A stretch of DNA of 64,000 nucleotides, from NCBI GenBank assembly GCA_963169105.1, contig OY720643.1, positions 99,582,848 through 99,646,847 on the forward strand, in the 5' to 3' direction. The notes under the pieces are model-generated. The model saw nothing but the letters and a program-made list of their open reading frames with translations. It was not told where the DNA came from and did not search any database. A program made the translations under genes and the position numbers. Below are positions 22,901 through 34,900 of this stretch, in pieces; position 1 is the stretch's first letter, and the number at the start of each line of letters is the position of its first letter. This stretch comes from Ceriagrion tenellum. Its lineage: Eukaryota; Arthropoda; Insecta; Odonata; Coenagrionidae.

Positions 22901-25271
22901 AATTCATACTTCCTTTAGAACTCCGCGATTATGCACATCAAAGCTGAGATATCCAGTTCTCCATTACACACTCCAAAGTACGAAATCTCTTCCTCCTTCC
23001 TCCCAAGACATCATTTTTACTTTTATCACCTCATACAAACATCAATTTAAAAACGGTTTTGTCCCAAGAAACTTATGATTTCATTTTCATGAGAGCTTTT
23101 CCTCATCCGTAATAATTAAATAACGCTCACATAGAAACCATTCAGTCTCAGCTTCGAGATAACCAACCCTCAAAGCTCATTGAACAGATAAGACCAAGAT
23201 TAGTCAGCAAAACCAGTGGGAAGTCACGACACTCCGTTGAAACATGAGAGGAACATTTTCTCCGACGCGCTTTAAATACCCCATTTCACGGGTAAAAAAT
23301 AATTTCGCGACGTGTTATTATTTGCATCGATAGCGATCAAAAGACAGGTTAGTGCCAACTGTAAAGGAAGAGCTAAAGAGAAACCCCGATTGGCGTTGGG
23401 GAAAGATCTCAATGTATGCCGAGGTCATAAAATAGGCCACGGCTACGCTGACGTAAAAACAAGTCCGTAAAGACGAGAGATTCTGATAAGATCGCTCAGT
23501 CATATCCTCCTCTGCCACACTGAAAGGAGTGAGTTACACAGTTTCAAAGGTACTACGAGTAGTATTCTAAGGGATGAATGGGCATTTTGCTGCGCTACTT
23601 TAGACCTCCCCGCGCTTTTGTGAAAGAACTTGGGCACTTCAGCGTTATCTTCGGTTAAATTACGTATGCAACATCCGCTCCCCTCAACTTCTCTTCCATC
23701 AACCATTCCCTTTTACTAGGTCGCAAAGGCGACGAAGTTCGACCCTCATTTGTCGGATTCGCCTATAAAATAAATCGCAAGCATGGCCCTGAAAATTTTA
23801 AGCGTGCCTTTCCTGTCATATATTCATGTTTACTACATCCATTCTGAAGATCAAAATAATAATTTCCTCCAAATTAATTTAATTATATTTGTTTAACATT
23901 TTTACCAAAAAAGAGAAGATACTAAGGCATTTGTTCCTCTCAGGTTACACTGTAGAATATGCAGATTAGACCATTGTTAGCCATCACAGTGCATTGGTAT
24001 ATAAAAAGGATTAATTTCCTTTAAACATTAGAAATTACTTGTCCAAATTTTAGCAAATCACCATTTACAATGGCATAAATAATTAGGTAGTATTTGAAGA
24101 CACAAGTGATTACAGCAGAAAGCGAGCCGAACGAAGAGTTGATACAAATATCTAACGTCTTACGAAAGTATAAGAGGGAGGGGGTTTAAGAAAATCTTAC
24201 ATTGTCTTACCTCGGAGAGAAGGTAAAAAATGGCATAAATCGTCTTACGTTATACTTGAACGGCCCCTTGCACGAAGTGGTTTTTTGGCTCGTATATCGG
24301 GGGTCCATTATAAAATAGGAAGCTACAGAGCATGGACTTCAAAATTCAATACTTCGCGTTCGCCAACAGAAAGATTATACTGTCGGTCTGTGAGACCGGG
24401 CGTCACCACTCTAGTGTTCACCGTAAGGTGACGTATACGTCTGGTCAACTACAGTGAGAGATCATGATTTGAATATTATATCATAAAATCCAGTTGACGT
24501 GAACGTGAAAGATCAGTAAAATTAAGGTATTAACGCCTGAAAAATATTTCTTCAGAAATTACTAAACCGGGGAAAAATATCTCGGCTATGCAATCAAGGA
24601 ATTTCAAACGCAAACGTACCGCCCTCGAATGATAAATTTTGCGGATATGTTAAAAGGTTTTAAAGAAGAAAACTTTAAAGAATACATTCCATAATTTTTA
24701 AGAAGAAGAAAGTGATAGACTAACGGTGAAACCTTCCGCAAGAGTGAAAGGAATACGTGGATGCTTTTTCATTAAGCTTAGATCACCAGAAACGTGAGTT
24801 GGGTGGACGGTTGAAGCCGTCCAGACTTTAATTTCAAGTCAGTCGATTACGATTTTGGATATTTATTAATTATCTCTTTATCTTTTGCCCTTTTTGCTTG
24901 TTCACTTTTCAGCTTCCTTAGATCAAGATTGCAGTGCGTTCGTCATTTTATTAGAGGTGTTTAGTGACGGATATTGAGGACCATCGTTCGAGGAAAAAGA
25001 AACGAGAAGCGGAGCGGATGAAGAAGAATTACCTGGATGAACAATTTACAACAGTGGTTTAACTACAGCTACATCATGCTTTTTAGAAAAAGGAAAAATA
25101 AAGAAGAAGTAGCCTTTGTCATTTCATATCTCCAATAAGAGAGGCAGTATAAGAGGAAGAATATGATGATGATTATGTCAACATGTAGCGAAGGTAGAAA
25201 TTCATATTTACGTTTAATTTTTCGCGCAGTGGGATAAGCGCGTGGGACAAACAACACCTCACCATACTCAC
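19701..25271 (-). other. Receptor intron (between exons C and D), largest in the model
   Basis: 5571 bases. The part next to exon D is CpG-rich. Two plus-strand ORFs at 20458-21446 form a possible nested gene, listed separately. From 21450 to 25270 I see AT-rich DNA, with no domain in any ORF and no clear repeat. Confidence 0.6.
20458..21446 (+). CDS. Candidate nested two-exon gene, unknown protein (uncertain)
   Basis: Two ORFs of 123 and 141 codons lie on the plus strand inside a receptor intron. A GT at 20822 (TCTCT/GTGACT) and an AG at 21132 (TATTTTCACAG) would remove 311 bases and join them in frame through a Cys codon (T/GT), giving 225 residues. The joined part is Cys-rich: ENCCRVD, then TLC, HRGC, HLNC, VWPWCECL, KEAC, QDKC. 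The N-terminal part is Lys-rich with no signal peptide, which is odd for a Cys-rich protein, so an upstream exon may be missing. The donor is weak. I do not recognise the family. The ORF lengths are only slightly above what this AT content gives by chance, so it may not be a gene. Confidence 0.22.
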
Positions 25272-25791
25272 CGCGGGCTTCTTCACCGTGAGAAGCACGG
25301 CGTAGGTTCCCGGTCGCTCACACTTGCACGTGACCACCATACTTCTGCCCGAACTCTGCTCCATGTCCAGACCCCAGAGGTAAGCCCTGTAGCGTCCGGA
25401 CACCCACGATGCGACGGCAGCCGCTATTGCCGGGGACGGGGCCGCAACGCAGGCGTCCATCTTCCACGAGTGACCCCTGAGGGACGGTGGTGACCCCGTG
25501 TTGGCCTCCGACCCACCGCCAGTCACGAGGCGACCGCAGGTCACGTTCCAGTAGGGTTTGCGGGCAGCGTCCGCCGTCGGCGGTGGAGGAGTAGGAAAAG
25601 GCGTGGTCAGGGAGAACTCGATGTTGAAGGTCAAGGTGGAGGCAACCGGCTGGGATTGCCGCCTCTTCGGGTGAAGTGGCACAGAGTGGGCAGTCTTCTG
25701 GAAGGCCTTGTGCATCTTGTGACCCGCCTGACCTCCGACCTCAAAGGAGATGACCCGGGAACCCAGCTCGAATTCGATGTCTTGGCCGTCA
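25272..25791 (-). CDS. Receptor exon C: GPS-like region with degenerate cleavage site
   Basis: Partial residues 203-376. Acceptor TTTTTTTTCGTTAG, donor GTGAGT in phase 0. SDGQDIEFELGSRVISFEV continues the GAIN fold. ASTLTFNIEFSL (253-264) matches the strand before the GPS. GPS-like Cys and Trp residues follow: W284, C288, W312, C317, C358 and C360, ending CKCERPGTYAVLL. In cleaved receptors the last part reads C-x-C-x-H-L/M-T/S, with cleavage before the Thr/Ser. Here the His-Leu-Thr positions are Arg-Pro-Gly, so self-cleavage is not expected, while the hydrophobic strand that follows (TYAVLLTV, the tethered-agonist position) is kept. An Ala-rich insertion of roughly 30 residues separates C317 from C358. 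A second in-frame donor, GTGAGG, lies 12 bases downstream and would add four residues. Confidence 0.85.
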
Positions 25792-28700
25792 CTAACGAAA
25801 AAAAAGGACGCACTTAAGTATTTGCCGAAGGGTAATAAACGCAGCTGAAGGGAGGGCTGTTGATTTAGGGCCTGGTTTACAGACATAACATTTAACCGAA
25901 GCTAATGAGGTTTTAATCAGTACTATTATAAGTCAGTATGCTATAGGGGTAAAATATCTGTTGGAAATGTCCATCTCAAGTCATACAGAGCAACATGAAA
26001 TGCCCAGGAGACCTCACGAAATTCTCTGAAATACTGGAAATGAGACAAAATATAATATTTTACAGACATTTTGGAAATTTAAATTACCTATTTATCTGTA
26101 GAGCGGCAGAGAGAATTAGCACTTAGAGTCCATTGAAATTAAACAAATAAAAAATGAATCATGATTATTATCGACCGAATTGGAGATATTTCAACGTTGA
26201 TCATTTCTTCCATTGCTCAAATATTGGTGTTCACACATATTTACTCATCGCTTGGAGAAAACTTAACTTAGGAAAATAAAGGTCGCAGATTATTAAATAT
26301 TTTTCATCGACTACTCTGGGAATAGGTCTGCGGTCAAACGTCAGGAATCCGAATATCCGCAACTGAGAGGAATCACTTGATCGTAGTTTAAATTTGGGGA
26401 ATTTCCAACGCAGATGAAAGGGTTCTTGACTAAAGATTTTCATATATTCTTGGCTTCACAGCTATCGTATAATAAATTCCATTTTCACTAAATGCAGCAA
26501 GTATTCTCTAAATAGCGTCACAAACTTTAATTTTTTCATAACTTCCAATCAATGCTTAAACGTAATTAGGCATTCTTGGCTTAGCCAACGGTATTTATCA
26601 TTTCTAACTCACCTTTTGCACAAGTTTCCTAATGAAATTAACACTAATGGCAGAATAAAAACGATTAAAAAAGAAAATTAATTTCTGAACGTGACCGTAG
26701 GCTCTATTCCGACGACCATTGAACCAGGCAAATTATAAATATCCGTCATTTTGGGATTAGGAATGTAATAGCTAAAGAGATGAGAGAGATGACGTACCAG
26801 GCAGTATTCCAGTAAATTCCACGACTATCTTAGATATTTTCTCAGAGAATTCTGTTGTGATCAGCTGGCACCCGTGGTGAGATTTGGATGAAGTGGACCG
26901 AATTGTGTTTAGCCTTCTAATAAGGTTAAACTTTTAATGTTTACTCATAATTAATACTACGATAAATGTTTCTTGACACTTCCCCAATTCCCTTAAGGCT
27001 TCCTCTAATCTCAGTTGTCTCAGACGTGACTTAATGGAATTTACTATTTAATTTATTATTTTGCAATGTGTATAGACTTTATGATATATAATACAATTTT
27101 ATAAATATATAATAAAATGGCATAATTTTGGAAGTTGTACTTTATGTGGAATAACAAAGTTACTTCATTTACAAATTCCTCTAGCCTGCCAACTCACCCA
27201 CTATTCAACAAGAAAAGAAAATTATCTCAGCTATTTGTCACATCCTCTCGTCAAGAAATAGAACTAAATTACTCCCGTAATATTGTAAATTTAACGACGC
27301 AAATACTCTGTTTTATAAGACAGAAATGTCAGTAATTTACTGTAAGTTCAAATATAAGGCTTCAAAATTACTCAACTTTTTTAACCCGAACGGACAAAAC
27401 ACTGCCACTATCAAAAGCTTATTCTTAGATTTTGTGAGCATTATTATGAGTATTTATTCATTTTTAAATCATGGACTAAAGATATGTACGAGCTAGCGAG
27501 CTTCAAAGTTATGACGTGATCGACAAAATAAATATTTAAGGGCAAAGGAAGATCATGTAGGGAATTAACAAATAATTTCCCGTTTTAAGACAAAGGCTAA
27601 GTTTCAACTCAGGTATACCCCCTACATACAATGAACTACATGAAGCACAAGCCTCGGCCAAGTGGAATGGACAACTTCCACTTGCGTAGTAGAATGGACA
27701 ACTATCGCTAGTACGATATAAAAAAAACGTTAAACACATAAATGACGGCAGCTGTTAGCTAAGTATATCTCGTCTAAACGCTAAGAAATGAACTTTATCG
27801 GCCATTAGCAAAGTAATGATAATTAGCTAATGAAGGAACATAACATCAGTTCTTAAAGTTAATTATCGTAGGTTAATTAACAAATATAAGCAAATTTGTC
27901 CTCACGAAGTTCGCGAACCCTTGCCGTAGTGAACGCAATGATGAATTAGTAGGACCGTACGGCCGGCTAGGAAGCTCTTTCTCTCATTAGCCCATAGCAA
28001 CCCTTTCTTGGTGGTGAAGTTGGTTCAAAAGTTGACATTGTGATCTCCCATCCTGAATTTTGGGATAATTAGGTTAAGCTAGTCCAAATTAAAATGGATT
28101 AGAAAACGGGCAAAATAACAGCCTAAATTCTCATAAATGCACCTGTTATCTGTGCATAAATATGAAGAATGCAAATTAATAATTAACAATACTCCAGTAA
28201 AAAACTCTATAGTGCTGTCTACTCACTGATTTTTTTCTCTTCAGTTAACTTCGGTGTCTAAAAGAAACTGAAGTTCGATGTAGAATATATCTCGACACGG
28301 AAAAACGCTTTCACCAGACATACTTCCTTCGATTACATGAAATCCATAGCCTAGGCATACCAAGGGCCCACAAAACTTGGATTTGCTATCGCGTGTTTCA
28401 TAAAGGAACAACAGTTATTTATTAAAAACTAAAGACGGGGTAAACGTAACATTAAAGAGTGAATCTCACTTGAAACTCACTTTGGGAAGTTGGTGTGATA
28501 CCCATGAAAATTGATTTATTAAATTCTGCACGTGTTCTATCGGGCGTTTCAAAATTAATATCGAAGTAGGTACTTATTTTATGTTATAGTATAGCTTCGC
28601 AGTATTTATACCATTTGACCTACAATTATAAATGATATATCAAATGAAAGAAAAAATTAAAGTTTTTGTTTTACCTACGAGTGTTTAATGCGAGCGCCAT

Positions 28701-29226
28701 TCGTCATATGGCACATATCCAGTTGATAGGAGAGTTCTTCATATACCTAGATCAGTGTGTTTGGAGTAAATGATTTAACAAATGATACATTCCTGTTTCT
28801 TAAGTCAAGCAGGTCGGCTGGAAGCGGAGGCACATACACATGATCCTTTAGGAACTCCCAAAGATAAAAATTGCATGGCGTCAGATCGAGGGAAAACGGA
28901 GGCCATGCGAAGCAAGCCCTGTCTAGCGTACGGAGTTATGCCTGTGCGGCGGCGCACCATCTTGTTGCCAAATGAAGTTCTCTGGTTCATCATCTTGCAC
29001 TTAAGGAAAGAGCCATTGTTGTAGCACCATTTATAATTTTAAGTCAAGTGGTAATATAAAATATTAAAAAGCCTACAAACCCCGACATTCATTTTGAAAC
29101 ACCATTTATTTCCACTGGAAAGAAAATTTGAGAAAACAAAAGTCTTCCCCAAGATGGAAATTGCACGGGACTTTCTCGAGGAGCCTTAAAGAGGGAGGAA
29201 AATCCCCATGAGGTTCTGACCTTGAC
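25792..29226 (-). other. Receptor intron (between exons B and C)
   Basis: AT-rich. The only structure noticed is a small inverted repeat near 27656-27680. The two opposite ORFs at 28782-29024 overlap each other and show no domain. Confidence 0.6.
27656..27712. repeat. Short hairpin and direct repeat GAATGGACAACT
   Basis: AAGTGGAA and TTCCACTT pair around TGGACAAC, and the unit AGTGGAATGGACAACTTCC is followed about 25 bases later by AGTAGAATGGACAACTATC. It is a small, imperfect repeat of unknown origin. Confidence 0.45.
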
Positions 29227-29499
29227 CTGCCGACGTATCTCTGGGGCAGGAATAGTCCGAGGTTCCTGAAGACAACAATGGACCACATGGAGGGAACGTC
29301 GAGGTGCGGAGAGGCGTGAGGCTGGGCGAACGAAGACGATAATCCCTCAGATGACGTGTCGTTGTCCCATTGGAGAGACTTGGCCTCGATCTCTGAATCG
29401 TCAGATTTGTCCCAATCCCTCACGGACCTATTCCTCGCCACCAGGGTTTCCTTGGTCGTCAGAAATGCTTGGACCTTATCGGAGAACCAGTAGGGATAA
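29227..29499 (-). CDS. Receptor exon B: GAIN-like segment with FRNLGLFLPQRY
   Basis: Partial residues 112-203. Acceptor is TTTCAG. The donor GTCAAG is weak but is the only one here that joins exon C in frame, through a Ser codon split AG/T. The middle (residues 134-180) is polar and acidic with glycosylation sites NRS and NDT, a likely surface loop. The end, MWSIVVFRNLGLFLPQRYVG, is the recognisable part: adhesion GPCRs carry a strand of the type V-x-Y-R/K-N/S-L-G-x-F/L-L-P shortly before the GPS, and CELSR proteins follow it with a Pro-x-Arg-Tyr motif, matched here by PQRY. The frame stays open past the donor for about 40 more codons, so a read-through isoform is possible, but the coding character weakens there. 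Confidence 0.78.
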
Positions 29500-30958
29500 C
29501 TGAAAGAGATGTTTAAAGCAGGGTTTTCATTTCATGGCATCTTGGTGACAAATGGGTACATTGAGAAGGCATTAATATTATATAAGGTGAACCATTAAGT
29601 CATTGTTATTGTTCCAGCATCTTCATTGTTATCATTTGTTTTTTAGACCCTCAGATTTACGTCAAAGGTAACAAGAAATTCTTTGGTTAGTCACTGATGT
29701 AAAAATACTGTTTTAGTAGGATTTGGGGAGGAGTCTTGCTTTAAAGAAAAAATACCACTATGAATGACAAATTTGCATATATCACTCGGTCAAGTGGGTA
29801 ATTTCGATACATGTGACTTTGCTAATGAACTTTGTACAGAAGGAGATGCACAGAAGACACGAGATGGCGCAATAGTTTCATATTTTTGAGTATAATATTT
29901 TCCTTGATAATTCATTTAGAAAATACAATGCCATTATGCCGTTTATCTACAAGAAAGAATAAATCACGCAAGAAGACGGATGAAGCCAGTTAAGCAAAAC
30001 TTATGCAAGTCAATTTCTCTGATAAGTGAACGTCTCCCCGAGCATTGCTCTCCAAAATCATGATAACTGTTACTTCATAAATCACAGTTATTAACAGTTG
30101 GTATATCATTATTAAATTTAGATTAGCGAGCCTAAATCTAGCAAAGTTTAATTGAGGTCTCCAAATTCCATGAAAAATAGTACATATAACATTCAGCTTA
30201 CGACCCTAATAAGTACACCATTATGAACAAATTACTAAGGGAAAAAATGAATAAATTGTAATGATCATATTTAAATATTGTACACGACAGTAAATTTGGC
30301 CGCTGGAAAAGAGCAACGTGGTATTAACTCGGAATTAATGACTACTGGGTTACCACTGCGTTGGAGCGTTACCACTGAACCACCTGAGCTCGTGACAAAT
30401 TTCAGCGGGGATTCAAGAGAACTAATGTCCTCGTCTCACATCCACAAGATAGCATTAAGGAAGTGACCATCCTTATACCTAATGTCACGGAGGATTTTTT
30501 AATGGAGAGATTCAGCCGTCATTTGGGAGGTCCCGGATAGTATCCCTGTCAAGTCAAATTATATTTCACGGAGAATTACATTCTATTGGCATTACAATGT
30601 CGACAGATGCGAGTGTCACTTGCTAACTCCTCAGTGATTTGGATGACCACTAATGAGGCCTACTTTTCTTATATTTCCCATATTGTGGAGCTTCAGCGGA
30701 CCTTAAGAAGCCAGCTGGATTGCTGGCGAAATATTGTCCACAAAATGGATAAACGCGGAAGAACGCCCGTAAAACTATTTTCTTCATCAAAAAGATTCTG
30801 CAGAAGCCTTACCGAAAACTTTTGAAATAAATTTACTAGGTTCTGCTCACTGAACAATTGCTTGTCGATAAACCTCGTCTCAACATCTAAGACCATTTGT
30901 ACACCTCCGGTAAAGTTGAATATATATTATTTTCCCGATTTCATAATCCCAAGCTTAC
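29500..30958 (-). other. Receptor intron (between exons A and B)
   Basis: AT-rich intron. Around 30300-30420 the minus strand has GTGGTTCAGTGGTAACGC, a good tRNA A-box, but no B-box at the right distance, so it is at most a SINE fragment. Nothing else is recognised. Confidence 0.5.
30295..30420 (-). repeat. tRNA A-box-like fragment, possible SINE head
   Basis: Read on the minus strand, AGCTCAGGTGGTTCAGTGGT followed by AACGC matches the internal promoter A-box of tRNA genes. The next 60 bases lack the GGTTCRANYCC B-box, and no cloverleaf can be drawn. A truncated tRNA-derived SINE is the simplest reading; chance is possible. Confidence 0.3.
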
Positions 30959-31293
30959 CTCATGCTCCGGTTGGGATACCTCAGGGTGTACTCGGCACCC
31001 CTTCCGGATCCCGCGGAATCCCGGTTGAGTGGCGCCACGTACACCAGGATGGTCGACGGATCCTCGAAATGAGCTCCTCCAGGGTACGTGGCGGCGGATG
31101 CGGAAGAGGATGCGGAGGAGGATGATGATGCAGAGGACGGAGGGGACGACGGCAAGGATGCAGCCGTGGTGAAGGAGGGAGGTGTGATGGGGAATTGAGC
31201 GGGGTAAGATGCCGAAGTCTTGTTGGTCAGCATGAGGCTGTACGCCCAAAGGAGAGACTGGCGGACCACCATACTCTGCAGCTGGGTTGTCTT
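30959..31293 (-). CDS. Receptor exon A: GAIN-like segment with Ser/Ala-rich linker
   Basis: This is the most upstream exon I can place (partial residues 1-112). It is bounded by acceptor TTCACAG and donor GTAAGC, starts in phase 0 and leaves two bases. Residues 8-27 contain a helix-like stretch and an N-glycosylation site (NKTS). Residues 35-70 are a low-complexity Ser/Pro/Ala linker. Residues 80-105 (ILVYVAPLNRDS and following) look like a beta strand and turn of a GAIN domain, and another glycosylation site, NRS, lies near the end. CELSR proteins have a comparable stretch before the GPS. The ATG inside the exon is probably not the start, because the frame stays open upstream to the acceptor. 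The exon that precedes it is unknown. Confidence 0.72.
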
Positions 31294-31385
31294 CTGTGAA
31301 GGTTCCCAAGAAATAATTTTTTATATTGGTTGTTAACACACACTTTCTTATTCCTAAGGGACATTTAGCTTAGGAGCAAAAAATA

Positions 31386-31985
31386 CTAATATAGAACGCG
31401 AGGCTTGTGATTAAAGTTAAAGGACACACACTCGAGCAAGTAGAGCAATTTAATTGCTTAGGTAGTACGCAATAAAAAAATGGACATAGTAGCAAAGACA
31501 TACGGAAGAGAATTGCTCTAGCTAAGGAGGCGTTAAAAAATAGAAGGGAGCTAATGACGGGGACATTGGGTAAGTATGTAGAGAAGAGGCTGGAGAAGAG
31601 GCTGGTGAAGAGATTGATATGGAGCGTAGCATTGTATGGGGCAGAAAACTGGACCCTCAGAAAGGAGGACGAGAATAGGCTACAGGCATTTGAGGTGTGG
31701 GTGGGCAGAAGGATGGGGAAGGTTAGGTGGACGGAAAGGAAGACTAACGTGGAAGTGCTCGAGATGGTGGGCGAGGAAAGGAAACTTTTAAATGAAATTC
31801 AAGATCGGCAGAATAGGTGGCTGGAAGAAGTAGTAAGGGGGGAGGGGTCGCTTATGAATGTGATAGAGGGAAGGATGATGAGGCAGGCGGGGAAGGGAAG
31901 ACAATAGATTTCATTGACAGGATGAAGAAGGGCAGAAAATATGCTGAGGTAAAAAAGATATAGGTAATAGAGGTAGATAGGCCCC
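31386..31985 (+). mobile_element. LINE (non-LTR retrotransposon) reverse-transcriptase 3' fragment
   Basis: The best intact stretch is 31554-31907. It encodes the region C-terminal to the polymerase of an endonuclease/reverse-transcriptase LINE: LIWSVALYGAENWTLRKEDE, FEVWVGRRMGKVRWTERKTN, VEVLEMVGEERKLLNEI, QNRWLEEVVRGEGS, VIEGRMMRQAGKGRQ. In frame upstream from 31410 (VKGHTLEQVEQFNCLGST) comes the family block that follows the polymerase, with one stop. After 31907 a one-base frame change gives TIDFIDRMKKGRKYAEVKKI, the usual end. The polymerase active site and endonuclease are absent, so this is a 5'-truncated dead copy inserted just upstream of the first recognised receptor exon. Confidence 0.85.
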
Positions 31986-34900
31986 GGAAAGTGTAGACAC
32001 CAAGAGGAGATTCTTTCTTCAGCAAAATCTAACTAAACCAGTAGAATACTTCAAAAAATACAATCTAGTTTATGCCTTAGGGCAATGTACTTAGAAGCAA
32101 AGAAAAATGCAAATGTCATGATGCCATACAAGAAGTTCACCCTAATATATACATGTAAATATCCGGTCCAATGACCATGAAGCTGGGGTAAATCAGGAAA
32201 AGGTGGGTATCCATTGAAGGAATTTATTGCTCCAATCTGGAAAAACAATAAGCCACACAACTCCAAAGAGTAGGTACATAATTTTTTCAGCAATCTTACT
32301 AGTCTTAAAAAAAGTTTTTTATTAGGACGAATTTTGAGTTGAATTCAGAAATATAATTACCCTTAACATTTACCTTCTGAGGTGTTCAAGAAAAATTAAA
32401 CTTCATTCCCATAATAGTAGGTGGTCATTTATTTATTACATAAAAAAAAATAATTTATATTTTACTTTGGTCAACACTCAGAATATGATTATCATATTGG
32501 ATTGTTATTGAAATTATCACACTATACTACCCTTCCTATGGCTGTATTTTTTTATTTACAAACACAGGGTGGTATTCACGAATTAAATCACGATACAGTG
32601 GAAGAATTTGTCATTAAAACGTTTTAATTGGAAGGGGACGCTGATGAGTAATGAGTAATCGACCAAACATCAAGACTTGATAGCAAGAGTCCAAGCGCTA
32701 ACCTTACTGCTTCAGCATAGATACGAAATAAAGTCTAAACCATGCATTTTCAGGCCAATTTCGCACTTCCCCAAAGTCTCAAATCCAAGAAAACTAGTTA
32801 AGGAAGAAAATAGAACATAAGTATTCTGTAGCATAGTAGGGATCAATATTTCCGTAAATTTTTGACTTATAGGAGAACCTCTTACATCGACTGTTTTAAG
32901 TTACAATAAACGAATTTGGTGCATTTGGCACGTTTCAACGACATTCCATGCTCTAATATACAAAGAAACTGTAGTACATATGGTACAATTCTAACGACAG
33001 TATCATTTATACTATACCTGAATAAGCAAAAATCATTTAATTTCCTCAGCAAAAAAATTATTGAGCCGAACGTAGGTACATGTTACAACATATGATCCCG
33101 AGAAAAGAATATTCGAGAATTTTTCAGGGAATAAGAAGGCATTCGCTTGGTTTCGGTAATATTCAAATTAAGCGGTTCTCCTCATTTTTCTCGGATAAAA
33201 TCTGATGCACAATTAAAATTCAGACAGCCAATATATTAAATAAATACGGATGAATGGAGTTGAAGCGAAATGAATTTCAATGGAATGATGGCCAATAGAA
33301 AAAATATCCCTATAGGTCAATAGAAAAAATATCTTAAGATGGAAACCGAATGTTAAAAAGAATCAATGCATCCAAGTTGTTACCGAATTTAACCTGAATT
33401 ACCACCTGATATCAATCATATATGATATAGACTATCACACCTCTTTGTGGCTAAGTGAAGGATGATATGCAGAAGCAGTTGATTTTCTCTACTTTCACCA
33501 TATTTTAGTCACCATTTTTATTTGATTTCTAATCACGTCGAAGATAAAAATTTTCAAGAACCATTTTCCTCCTTTCACTCACACGAGGATTTACTTCACC
33601 CATGTATTTCATAACAACGTTGAACCCTAGTCGAAAGTCACAAGCAGGCGAAAATATCACGGCAGACTATCCCACAACCACTCACCGGATTACCTTCACC
33701 CCAATCGTTTTCAAAAGATTCCGACGACTTGTACGACTCAGAAACTCAAATCAATACAACGTATCTACACAAGACCCATAGAAAGAGAACAAAGCAGCGA
33801 CGGAATGCGCACGTGTTTGGGAATTAGCACAATCTCAGTGAACAAGGTTGCGCGAATTGCATGATTGCGATATGCCCGGTGCATAATGCCTTGATAACAA
33901 CTGTCCCGACGGCATAGCAACTCAGCTTATCTCGCCGGACAACTTAATTGACTCGCATACACCAAAGGGTCTGCCACCCACCATCGCTCCCAAAGCACGA
34001 CCGAACGACGCCGAAGCCAAAAGTCAACACTCCCCCGGCGGCAGGTACTGACTAGCCAGTACAAGGTTATCGGCACTCAGAGGATACGGCCCCGATTCAA
34101 GTTGAGTAGAGGAACCGCTTTCTGAGTACAGTTACTGCATAGGTTTCGTACATCACACAGGATTTCCTAATAGATAGATAAAACATCAACTCCCGGTTTT
34201 CTTATCGACTTCAAAGCTTAGGACCCTCAAAGTTTTGATTTCTTATGGTAATGATAAATTAACAAAACTTTTTTGGCAACGTAAAGACACATTATCCTCT
34301 CCTCCTATCTAACAACTAGCAACACTGATGCTATACAACGATGGTTATCCAAATTTAAACCGAATCATCAGTAAATTGAGTACATTATGAAGCAACCGCA
34401 AAATACATATTTCAGCTTCGGTTCATTAATTATTCACGCCTACGAATGCTACATGTTTGTTTCTTGTCGGCCCGCATTTAAATGAAAATCTCTTCGTGAC
34501 TAAGAGTAGAAACCTACTAACATTACAACATTGCCACTTACCGACTGGTATTTTTAATAAACATCTGTCTGTGGCGACGTTGAGACTAAGGTTGTATTCC
34601 CGTTATTAACTAAGCTTCTCTTCATTGTACTATTAACGCTAATAGAGGACAAAAAAGCCATTTTTAATCTGATATGAAAAACAAAAAACGGACATAGGGG
34701 ACCTTTTAATAACTTATGAATCTTATCACCGCGTGTGATGAATACAAGTTGTACCCCGAGTACAAGTTGGAGTTAAGTGTATTGAAACTAGAACGAAGCA
34801 CCGAACGCAAAATCTTACATCTGAAGAAAACAGACGCAGTGGCAGTTACTTTTATCATTAATACATTTATTGTTTGGAATGAAAAAAATAACGAGCAAAA

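Larger units (their letters stand above)
1..31293 (-). other. Gene span: divergent adhesion-class GPCR, ten exons, both ends missing
   Basis: Ten minus-strand exons assemble into one open frame of 3328 bases, about 1109 residues. Intron phases in order of transcription are 2, 2, 0, 0, 1, 2, 0, 1, 0, and each pair of junctions fits. Every donor begins GT and every acceptor ends AG. Domain order in the partial protein is GAIN-like region (about 1-280), GPS-like region (281-370), seven membrane segments (about 410-800), then a cytoplasmic tail with an acidic block (830-850). This order defines adhesion GPCRs, which sense contact at the plasma membrane. FRNLGLFLPQRY before the GPS and TM6-TM7 resemble CELSR/Flamingo, though latrophilins share parts. 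Exons are far richer in GC than introns. The 5' ectodomain exons are not identified and the 3' end runs off position 1. The adhesion-GPCR class is fairly sure; the subfamily is not. Confidence 0.8.

Noticed and set aside
30295..30420. A tRNA gene on the minus strand, suggested by the A-box TGGTTCAGTGG
   Set aside because: There is no B-box and no cloverleaf; kept only as a possible SINE fragment.
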